From Alphaproteobacteria bacterium (GTDB lineage: Bacteria > Pseudomonadota > Alphaproteobacteria > Micavibrionales > UBA2020): DNA of 5,715 nucleotides. The notes beneath the pieces were generated by a model. It ran no database searches, was not told the origin of the DNA, and saw only the letters and a program-made list of their open reading frames with translations. Every line of letters begins with the position of its first letter. Positions within the stretch are counted from its first letter, which is position 1. Where the stretch lies: contig JAQSWE010000181.1 in the NCBI GenBank assembly GCA_029266795.1, positions 1 to 5,715 on the forward strand, in the 5' to 3' direction. The translations under genes and the position numbers were made by a program. Shown piece by piece: positions 1 through 5,320 of this stretch.

Positions 1-97
1 GAAGTCAGGGCAAACCATAAAACCAAGGCAGGGGCAATTCAAGGGGAATCTGGCAGCCTTTTTTGCCACCGTCGCAACCCCTTGGGAACAGGCGCTA
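1..97. other. Non-coding stretch with a nested inverted repeat
   Basis: No convincing gene is seen here. It lies just downstream of the regulator gene, which ends with tandem in-frame stops (TAA then TAG on the minus strand). An outer perfect 7-bp inverted repeat, CAAGGGG at 40-46 and CCCCTTG at 78-84, encloses an inner 5-bp one, TGGCA at 51-55 and TGCCA at 64-68. The regulator mRNA would carry this as a branched or extended hairpin. It is not a standard intrinsic terminator, because no T-run follows the stem on either strand; the T-run on the plus strand lies inside the inner loop. Whether it ends or stabilises the transcript is unknown. Confidence 0.35.
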
Positions 98-1018
98 TTA
101 TACACGCGCGCGGTTTTTCGGGCGGCGGTACAGGGTCGAGGGGCTCACCTCCAGCAGGCGCGCCGCATGGGGGATATTGCCGCCGCAGTAGTCGATGGCG
201 GCGTCGATCGCCGCCTGTTCGACCCGCCAGAGCGGTTGCGGTTTCGCGGCCTCGCGCATCAACTTCATCGAATCCTCCAGCGCGGGAAGCGCCAGCATGG
301 CGGCGGTCAGGGTATCGCCGTCATGCATCACGGCGGCGCTGTAGAGCGTGTTGTGCAACTCGCGGATATTGCCCGGCCAGCTGTGCCGCTGCAGCGCGGC
401 GAGTGCGCTGGCATCTAGCCGCAGCGGGGCGCGGTTTTCCTGCGCGGCAATCGCGGTCAGAAAATGCGCCGCCAGCAGCGGAATATCCGCCGCGCGATCG
501 CGCAACGGCGGCATCGCAATCGTCACGACGGCGAGGCGGAAATAAAGATCGTCGCGGAAATCGCCCCCGCGCAGGTCGCGATGCGTCGCGGCGATCACGC
601 GCACATCGGCGCGGCGCAACGATGCCTCGCCGACGCGCCGGTATTCGCCTGTCTCGATAAATCGCAGCAGCTTTGCCTGCAGCGCGGGCGCCATTTCGGC
701 GATTTCGTCGAGGAACAGCGTGCCGCCATCGGCCTGCGCCACCAGCCCGCCATGATCGCGTAGCGCCGTCGTGAACGCGCCCTTCACATGGCCGAAGAGT
801 TCGCTTTCCATCAATTCGGGCGACAGGCTCGCACAGTTGAGCGCGACGAAGGGCTTCATCGCCCGCCTGCTGCCCGCATGAATACGTCGTGCCAGCATTT
901 CCTTGCCCGTTCCGGTCTCCCCCGTCACCAGCACGCGCGCCGCGCTGTTGGCGGCTTTGTCGGCGCGTTCGAGTGCCTCGATCAACAAAGGCGACTGTCC
1001 GATCATGTTACAATCCAT
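98..1018 (-). CDS. Sigma-54 activator-family AAA+/Fis-type transcriptional regulator without receiver domain
   Basis: This 306-residue protein belongs to the bacterial enhancer-binding protein (NtrC/PspF) family, cytoplasmic ATPases that remodel sigma-54 RNA polymerase. The AAA+ domain starts almost at the N-terminus (IGQSP at 6-10). It shows Walker A GETGTGKE (33-40), a loop reading GAFTTA (80-85) where the family has GAFTGA, Walker B GGTLFLDE (98-105), a sensor I region VIAATHRDL (141-149), a putative arginine-finger segment FRDDLYFRL (154-162) and a sensor II segment WPGNIREL (214-221). A Fis-type helix-turn-helix occupies about 268-300 (GGNIPHAARLLEVSPSTLYRR). There is no receiver, GAF or PAS domain, so the architecture resembles PspF. 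The start is supported by GGGGAG at 1026-1031, 7 nt upstream, and a good promoter. The final residues (RRPKNRARV) place a proline just after the recognition helix. Family membership is secure. Dependence on sigma-54 is doubtful because of the loop change, and the target genes are unknown. Confidence 0.88.
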   Translation of the reverse strand: MDCNMIGQSPLLIEALERADKAANSAARVLVTGETGTGKEMLARRIHAGSRRAMKPFVALNCASLSPELMESELFGHVKGAFTTALRDHGGLVAQADGGTLFLDEIAEMAPALQAKLLRFIETGEYRRVGEASLRRADVRVIAATHRDLRGGDFRDDLYFRLAVVTIAMPPLRDRAADIPLLAAHFLTAIAAQENRAPLRLDASALAALQRHSWPGNIRELHNTLYSAAVMHDGDTLTAAMLALPALEDSMKLMREAAKPQPLWRVEQAAIDAAIDYCGGNIPHAARLLEVSPSTLYRRPKNRARV

Positions 1019-1025
1019 GCGGTTA

Positions 1026-1072
1026 CTCCCCGGTACAGGTGCAATTATAGGTTGTCAGTCTTAACAAGTCGA
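1026..1072 (-). promoter_or_regulatory. Sigma-70-type promoter and ribosome binding site of the regulator gene
   Basis: On the minus strand a perfect -10 box TATAAT (1044-1049) is preceded, after a 17-bp spacer, by TCGACT (1067-1072), which matches 4 of 6 positions of TTGACA. Transcription would begin near 1037, giving a leader of about 18 nt. This leader contains the Shine-Dalgarno sequence GGGGAG (1026-1031) 7 nt before the ATG. No sigma-54 -24/-12 element (GG-N10-GC) was noticed here. The regulator therefore appears to be made by housekeeping polymerase. Confidence 0.65.
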
Positions 1073-1075
1073 TAA

Positions 1076-1110
1076 CAACAAAAACCCCGCCTTTTGAGGG
1101 GCGGGGTTTT
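1076..1110 (-). terminator. Intrinsic terminator of the Bax-inhibitor-1 family gene
   Basis: A perfect 11-bp inverted repeat (arms 1081-1091 and 1100-1110, core CCCCGCC/GGCGGGG) encloses an 8-nt loop. Read on the minus strand, it is followed by TTTTTGTTGTT. It begins 22 bp past the stop codon of the Bax-inhibitor gene, as expected for its Rho-independent terminator. The plus-strand reading also has a short T-run (1107-1110), so it might act in both directions, but no plus-strand gene ends here. It separates the Bax-inhibitor gene from the regulator gene downstream. Confidence 0.88.
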
Positions 1111-1132
1111 GTCAGGAGAAACTATTAAACGC

Positions 1133-1852
1133 TTATTCGCGCTGTCCCATAAAGCTCATCAGGAACTGGAACAGGTTGATGAAGCAGAGATAGAGGCTGA
1201 GCGCGCCGATGACGGCCAGCTTCTCGTTCGTTTCGCGGCCATGCGCCACGGCATAGGTTTCCTTGATCGTCTGGGTTTCCCAAGCGGTCAGCGCGGTGAA
1301 GATAATCACGCCCAGGCCGGAGACGATGAAGTGCACCATCGCGGATTCAAGGAACAGGTTGACGATGGCGGCAATGAAAATACCGATCATGCCCATCATC
1401 ATGAAATGCCCCATGCCCGACAGGTCTTTCTTGGTCGTATAACCAAAAAGGCTCATCGCCGCAAAGGTTGCGCCCGTGATGAAAAACACCCGGGCAATCG
1501 ACGCGCCTGTGTAAACCGCGAAGATGGTCGCCATCGAGGCACCCATCAACACGCAGAATAGCACGAACATGCTGCGCGCCTTGCCGGCATCCATGCGGAG
1601 CAGCTTGGCGGGCGACAGGCCGAACCAGAGGAAAGCGAGCGGGGCGAAGGCGAAGACCCAGTACAGGGGTGCCGTCGTCACGATGTTGTAGAGGGGGGCG
1701 AAATTCGCGATGCCAAAGGCCGTCGCGCCGGTCACGGCAAGGCCCCAGGTCATGTTGTTATAGACCGAGCGCATATGCGACTGCAGGCCGGCATCGACAA
1801 CGCGGTCGGCGGTCGCCGTCATCGGGCGGGTAGAAGAGGGATCATCAGTCAT
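1133..1852 (-). CDS. Bax inhibitor-1 (TMBIM/YccA) family integral membrane protein
   Basis: This 239-residue protein is of the family's usual bacterial length. About 33 polar residues precede seven hydrophobic helices, at roughly 34-52, 62-80, 93-114, 117-137, 149-168, 171-190 and 214-235. Family blocks visible are VYTGASIARVFFITGATFAAMSLFGYTT (113-140), KKDLSGMG (141-148), FTALTAWETQTIK (185-197) and GALSLYLCFINLFQFL (216-231). Members sit in the inner membrane; BsYetJ is a pH-sensitive calcium leak channel, and E. coli YccA interacts with the FtsH protease. The two aspartates that form the di-aspartyl pH sensor in BsYetJ correspond to Glu192 (codon GAA) and Cys223 (codon TGC), so both are replaced. 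The start is supported by AAAGGAA about 7 nt upstream. The gene is flanked by its own promoter region and terminator, so it is probably monocistronic. Family assignment is secure; ion conduction is uncertain. Confidence 0.93.
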   Translation of the reverse strand: MTDDPSSTRPMTATADRVVDAGLQSHMRSVYNNMTWGLAVTGATAFGIANFAPLYNIVTTAPLYWVFAFAPLAFLWFGLSPAKLLRMDAGKARSMFVLFCVLMGASMATIFAVYTGASIARVFFITGATFAAMSLFGYTTKKDLSGMGHFMMMGMIGIFIAAIVNLFLESAMVHFIVSGLGVIIFTALTAWETQTIKETYAVAHGRETNEKLAVIGALSLYLCFINLFQFLMSFMGQRE

Positions 1853-1858
1853 AGTTCA

Positions 1859-1900
1859 TTCCTTTCGAGAGAACTTCTGGGGCTTTTACGTTGTATTATA
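1859..1900 (-). promoter_or_regulatory. Promoter -10 box and ribosome binding site of the Bax-inhibitor gene
   Basis: On the minus strand TATAAT (1895-1900) gives a predicted transcription start near 1888 and a leader of about 35 nt. The leader ends in the Shine-Dalgarno sequence AAAGGAA (around 1859-1865) before the ATG at 1852. No good TTGACA-like element lies 15-18 bp upstream: the best windows match only 1-2 of 6 positions. That place is taken by a perfect palindrome (1915-1927). The promoter may therefore need an activator, or the palindrome may be an operator. Confidence 0.55.
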
Positions 1901-1906
1901 TAACGT
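1888..1906. repeat. Inverted repeat spanning the Bax-inhibitor -10 box
   Basis: ACGTT (1888-1892) and AACGT (1902-1906) form a perfect 5-bp inverted repeat with a 9-bp spacer that contains the TATAAT box. A dimeric protein bound here would block the promoter. The short arms in an AT-rich region leave chance as a real alternative. Confidence 0.3.
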
Positions 1907-1914
1907 AGATCACT

Positions 1915-1927
1915 GCAATAATATTGC
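1915..1927. repeat. 13-bp perfect palindrome in the -35 region of the Bax-inhibitor gene
   Basis: GCAATA-A-TATTGC has 6-bp arms around one central base. It is centred about 33 bp upstream of the predicted transcription start, exactly where a -35 element would be expected and none is seen. This fits a regulator-binding site. It is too AT-rich and lacks the T-run needed for an intrinsic terminator of the upstream ybbP gene. The binding protein is unknown. Confidence 0.4.
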
Positions 1928-1959
1928 TATGCGACAAAGCATTGATTTCAAATAATATT

Positions 1960-4518
1960 TTATTGGTTTCTGAGCCATGGCGCGGGTTTGTGGCGCAGCG
2001 CCTGCCAGGTACCGAAGAACCCCGCCCCCAGCGTCAGGCCAAGGCAGGCCGCCGCCACGTAAATCAGCGATAACAGGCTGAATTTCCACGGCAAATGCAT
2101 GATGAAGGTGATGACGGCCCAGGCAGCAAGCGTGCCGATGACCGCCGAGATTAGCACCGTCACGCCACCCAGAATTCCATATTCCAGCAGGAACGTCTTG
2201 GCGATCCGCGCCCGGGTCGCGCCCAGCACTTTTAGCACCACGGCGTCATAAACATGCCGGCGGCGCGATGCTGCCATGCCGCCCGCCAGCACCAAGGCAC
2301 CCGCGGCCAGCGTGACCGCCGCCGAAACCCGCACCGCCTGCGCAATCGCCGCGATGACCGTGCCAGCGGTATCCAGCGCCTCGCGCACACGGATGCTGGT
2401 GACGTTGGGGAATTCCTTGGCGAGCGCCGCCTGCAGCGGCTCCTCTTCCTCGGGTGCCAGCACAACGGTCGAAATGGCGGATGCCGGCATATCGTCGAGC
2501 GCGCCGGGGGCGAAGGTGACGGCGAAATTCATCGTGAAGCTTGCCCATTCGATGTCGCGCACGTTGGCGACCGTTGCGGTGATATCCTCGCCCAGAATGT
2601 TGACCGTCAGCTTGTCGTTCACGCCAATCGCAAACGCCTCCGCCACATCGGTCGAAATCGAAATCAGGGGATCGCCCGCGTAATTCTCCGGCCACCATTT
2701 GCCCGCCGTGATGCGGCTATGGTCGGGCTGCTTGGCGGCATAAGTGAACCCGCGGTCGGAATTGACGACCCAGTCATGGGTTTTGTCGACCAATGCCTTT
2801 TCCGCGTCATTGCCGTTCACCGCAACGATGCGCCCGCGCAAGGACGGCGTCACTTGCAGGCTATGCGCGGATTTAAAGGTCGATGTCATGGCGCGGAAAC
2901 CCGCTACCTGATCCGGCTGGATATCGATAAAGAAAAACGACGGCGCATCGGCGGAAAGATCGTCATGCAGCAGGCGGGAGAAGTTGTATTCGACGAGCGC
3001 TACCGCCACCAATACCGTCAGGCCAAGGCCGAGCGACAGCACCGCGCCCGTCGTCACATTGCCGGGACGATACAGGTTGGCAACCGCCATACGCGCTTCC
3101 GGCTTCGACGGCAGTTTGAGGCGGCGGAGCGCGGCCTTCACGGCGGCGGAACAGGTGAGGAAAACGAAGAACGTGCCAAAGGTGCCGCCCGCAAACCACA
3201 GCGCAAGGCGGTGGTTCGGCGCGCTCCACACGCCGAGCGCGGCAAGCGCGAGCGAAGATAGCACGACGCCGATAATGACGGCCGTTGCGGGGCGGCCCGC
3301 CTTATGCGCAATCGCATCGCGGAATAAATCATTCGGCGTGACCTTCACCGCGCGACCAATCGGCCACAGACTGAAAGCCAGCGTCGCAAGGAAGCCGAAT
3401 GCCGCCGACAGCGCAATCGCGTCGGGATAGAATCCGCCAACATCGGAAAACGACAGACGCTCCGTCAGCAGCGTGCCGCCGATGCGCGCCGCCACTGCGC
3501 CTATCGCCGCGCCAATCGTAATGCCGATCGCGGCAAGCGCCAGCACCTGCAGCAGGTAGACGCGGAAAATAAATTTCCCCGGTGCGCCCAGGCATTTCAG
3601 CGTCGCAATGTTCGCCAGCTTGGTATCCAGATAGGCGCGCACGGCGTTGGAGATGCCCGTGCCGCCGACCAGCAGCGTTGTGAGCCCGATGAGGGTCAGG
3701 AAAAATGTCAGCCGCTCGATATACCGCTCCAGCCGCGGCGATGCGTGATAGAAGTTGCGTACGCGCAATTCCGCTTGCGGAAACGCGTCCTTCAACTGTT
3801 TTTCAAGATCGTCATAATGTGCTTCTTCGCCGCCGCCCTTGGTGGCGATACGGTGCCGCCATGTCAGCGAGCTGCCGGGGCCGCCCAAGCCTGTCAGCGC
3901 GAAAGCTTCATTGGTCACCGCAATGCGCGGCGCAATCGTGAACAGCGCGCCGCCGACCGTATCGGGCAGCGTGTCGATCACGCCGCGAATGATTGTTTTC
4001 AATCCGCCCACCAGCACGATATCGCCGACTTTTATTTCCAGCCGCGACAGCATTTCTTTTTCGGCCAGCGCGCCATAGGCATCGCCGTCCTTCTTCAGCA
4101 GTTCCTGAATCGGCGTATTCAGCGGCGCGCCGGCGGCATCCAGCAGCTTCGGCGTGCCGTAGAGCGGATAAAGCGTATCGACCGCCTTGATCTCCGCCAG
4201 TACAGATTTGCCCTCGTCCCCGCGCCGCGCCATGGCGCGGGTTTCCATCACGGTCGATATGCGGCCAAGATTTTTCTCCATCCATTGCAGCTGCTCGGGG
4301 GTGGCGGGTTTATACAGCGTGCGCACCTCCATATCGCCGCCCAGAATCGCGCGGCCATCGGCGATGAGACTGTCGGCCATCGTGCGCGATAGAGACTGGA
4401 TGACGCAGATCGCGGCCACGCCCAGCACAAGGCAGAGCAGGAAAACGTAAAAACCGGAAAGCCCTGCGCGCAATTCACGCCGCGCGAAAGTCAGGCTCTG
4501 GCGCCAGCCGTAATTCAT
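1960..4518 (-). CDS. ybbP: YbbP-type ABC transporter permease (FtsX/MacB superfamily)
   Basis: From the chosen start (MNYGWRQ) the protein is 852 residues, in the range of E. coli YbbP (about 800). Ten hydrophobic helices are visible: about 22-42, 271-292, 319-345, 366-389, 411-430, 439-460, 490-510, 730-750, 776-803 and 812-836. Two large periplasmic domains lie at about 43-270 and 511-729. FtsX-type coupling segments follow helices 2 and 8: TLKCLGAPGKFIFRVYLLQ (306-324) and VLKVLGATRARIAKTFLLEY (761-780). RDIEWASFTMNFAVTFAPGA (654-673) resembles a conserved YbbP stretch. Type VII (mechanotransmission) ABC permeases such as this transmit ATP-driven motion to the periplasm rather than forming a classical import channel. 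The ATG overlaps the stop codon of ybbA as ATGA, with AGGA (4528-4531) 9 nt upstream, implying translational coupling. An in-frame ATG at 4569 lies deep inside ybbA and is less likely. The substrate is not evident; hydrophobic or lipid-like compounds are inferred from the tesA context. Confidence 0.92.
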   Translation of the reverse strand: MNYGWRQSLTFARRELRAGLSGFYVFLLCLVLGVAAICVIQSLSRTMADSLIADGRAILGGDMEVRTLYKPATPEQLQWMEKNLGRISTVMETRAMARRGDEGKSVLAEIKAVDTLYPLYGTPKLLDAAGAPLNTPIQELLKKDGDAYGALAEKEMLSRLEIKVGDIVLVGGLKTIIRGVIDTLPDTVGGALFTIAPRIAVTNEAFALTGLGGPGSSLTWRHRIATKGGGEEAHYDDLEKQLKDAFPQAELRVRNFYHASPRLERYIERLTFFLTLIGLTTLLVGGTGISNAVRAYLDTKLANIATLKCLGAPGKFIFRVYLLQVLALAAIGITIGAAIGAVAARIGGTLLTERLSFSDVGGFYPDAIALSAAFGFLATLAFSLWPIGRAVKVTPNDLFRDAIAHKAGRPATAVIIGVVLSSLALAALGVWSAPNHRLALWFAGGTFGTFFVFLTCSAAVKAALRRLKLPSKPEARMAVANLYRPGNVTTGAVLSLGLGLTVLVAVALVEYNFSRLLHDDLSADAPSFFFIDIQPDQVAGFRAMTSTFKSAHSLQVTPSLRGRIVAVNGNDAEKALVDKTHDWVVNSDRGFTYAAKQPDHSRITAGKWWPENYAGDPLISISTDVAEAFAIGVNDKLTVNILGEDITATVANVRDIEWASFTMNFAVTFAPGALDDMPASAISTVVLAPEEEEPLQAALAKEFPNVTSIRVREALDTAGTVIAAIAQAVRVSAAVTLAAGALVLAGGMAASRRRHVYDAVVLKVLGATRARIAKTFLLEYGILGGVTVLISAVIGTLAAWAVITFIMHLPWKFSLLSLIYVAAACLGLTLGAGFFGTWQALRHKPAPWLRNQ

Positions 4519-4531
4519 GCGGCGGCGTCCT
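4515..4531 (-). promoter_or_regulatory. ybbA-ybbP ATGA overlap with internal ribosome binding site
   Basis: The ybbA stop TGA (4517-4515) and the ybbP start ATG (4518-4516) share two bases as ATGA. AGGA at 4528-4531, inside the end of ybbA, sits 9 nt before the ATG. This is the usual arrangement for re-initiation or coupled translation, which keeps the two subunits in proportion. It also settles the choice of the ybbP start. Confidence 0.8.
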
Positions 4532-5192
4532 GAATTTTGCCGTCCTTGATGTGAAGGGTGCGGTCGCATTTATCGGCGAGGGCCGCGTCATGCGTGACCA
4601 GCACCAGCGTCGCGTTGTTCGCGCGCGTCATGTTGAACATCATCTCCATCACCGTCTTGCCGGTATCGGCGTCGAGGTTGCCGGTCGGTTCATCCGCCAG
4701 CACAAGGCGCGGTTTCGGCGCGAAGGCGCGGGCGACCGCCACGCGCTGCTGTTCGCCGCCCGACAGCTGGCCAGGATAATGGGTCAGGCGGTGGCCGAGG
4801 CCGACCGCGCGTAAGGCGTCTTCCGCGATCTTGAACGCATCCTTGTTGCCCGCGAATTCCAGCGGCACGGCGACGTTCTCAAGTGCGGTCATGGTGGGGA
4901 TCAAATGGAAATTCTGGAACACGATGCCGATATTGTCGCGGCGGAATTCGGCCAAGCCGTCTTCGTCGAGGCCGCCCAAGTCGCGGCCCGCGACAGTCAC
5001 GCTGCCGGAAGTCGGGCGCTCAAGCCCGCCCAGCACCATCAGCAGTGTCGTTTTGCCCGAACCCGACGGCCCCATGATGCTGACCGTCTGCGATGCGGGC
5101 AGGGTCAGGGAGATGTCTTTCAGGATATGCACAAGCCCCGCTTCGCTTGCCAGACTTAAGCGCACGCTCTCGAGGGTCAGGATAGACGTCAT
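4515..5192 (-). CDS. ybbA: YbbA-type ABC transporter ATP-binding subunit (LolD/MacB-like)
   Basis: This 225-residue protein is a complete single nucleotide-binding domain, the usual length for YbbA/LolD. Numbered from the ATG at 5192 it shows Walker A GPSGSGKT (41-48), Q-loop VFQNFHLIP (91-99, Gln93), ABC signature LSGGEQQR (143-150), Walker B LVLADEP (163-169, Glu168 catalytic), D-loop GNLD (171-174) and H-loop THD (His201). All catalytic residues are intact. It should work as a cytoplasmic dimer hydrolysing ATP for the overlapping ybbP permease. The ATG at 5192 is preferred because AAAGG (5202-5206) lies 9 nt upstream; a GTG at 5198 in the same frame would be only 3 nt from it. Sequence alone cannot separate YbbA from LolD or MacB-type ATPases; the permease partner and the divergent tesA decide the call. 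Confidence 0.94.
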   Translation of the reverse strand: MTSILTLESVRLSLASEAGLVHILKDISLTLPASQTVSIMGPSGSGKTTLLMVLGGLERPTSGSVTVAGRDLGGLDEDGLAEFRRDNIGIVFQNFHLIPTMTALENVAVPLEFAGNKDAFKIAEDALRAVGLGHRLTHYPGQLSGGEQQRVAVARAFAPKPRLVLADEPTGNLDADTGKTVMEMMFNMTRANNATLVLVTHDAALADKCDRTLHIKDGKIQDAAA

Positions 5193-5320
5193 CAACACCA
5201 GCCTTTCATGCCTTTAAATTAAGGACAAGTAAGGCGATTTCAAGGACTTCCGTAAATACAGCGCACTTTTATTTTCCCCGCCTACTGGAAGATTGGCTAC
5301 GCCCGCCCTAAAATCTATCC
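5193..5320. promoter_or_regulatory. Divergent promoter region between ybbA and tesA
   Basis: This is a 128-bp AT-richer gap between two genes that diverge. Toward ybbA (minus), TTGAAA (5238-5243), a 5/6 match to TTGACA, lies 15-16 bp from the weak -10 candidates TTAATT/TAATTT (5216-5222). The ybbA Shine-Dalgarno AAAGG is at 5202-5206. Toward tesA (plus), TAAAAT (5309-5314) matches TATAAT at 5 of 6 positions but has only a poor -35 (TGGAAG, 5286-5291). AAGGAC occurs twice, at 5221-5226 and 5242-5247, 21 bp apart; the second copy overlaps the TTGAAA box. No riboswitch or strong hairpin was noticed. The promoter positions are tentative. Confidence 0.45.

Noticed and set aside
51..68. Intrinsic terminator after the regulator gene
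   Set aside because: The stem is only 5 bp, the T-run is in the loop of the plus-strand reading rather than after the stem, and on the minus strand no T-run follows.
98..130. Frameshift at the C-terminus of the regulator (unusual RRPKNRARV tail)
   Set aside because: The helix-turn-helix reads through intact to LYRR and the frame closes with tandem stops. The tail is unusual but does not require a frameshift to explain it.
82..660. Plus-strand open frame (192 codons) opposite the regulator gene
   Set aside because: The product is Arg/Ala/Ser-rich low-complexity sequence, while the minus strand carries complete AAA+ and helix-turn-helix motifs.
1094..1561. Plus-strand open frame (155 codons) antisense to the Bax-inhibitor gene
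   Set aside because: Its first codons include the terminator stem and its product is a polar, His/Asp/Glu-rich sequence mirroring the hydrophobic helices on the other strand. No domain is seen.
2254..3261. Long plus-strand open frame (335 codons) antisense to ybbP
   Set aside because: Its product is rich in Arg, His and Gly with no recognisable domain, and the opposite strand encodes a well-conserved permease. This is a typical antisense frame in GC-rich DNA.
4516..4569. Upstream ATG at 4569 as the start of ybbP, adding 17 residues
   Set aside because: It lies 55 bp inside ybbA and its extra residues (MRPHPSHQGRQNSGRRR) look unlike a permease N-terminus. The ATG at 4518 has AGGA 9 nt upstream and the ATGA coupling overlap.
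5193..5198. GTG at 5198 as the ybbA start
   Set aside because: It is only 3 nt from the AAAGG ribosome binding site, whereas the ATG at 5192 has a 9-nt spacing.
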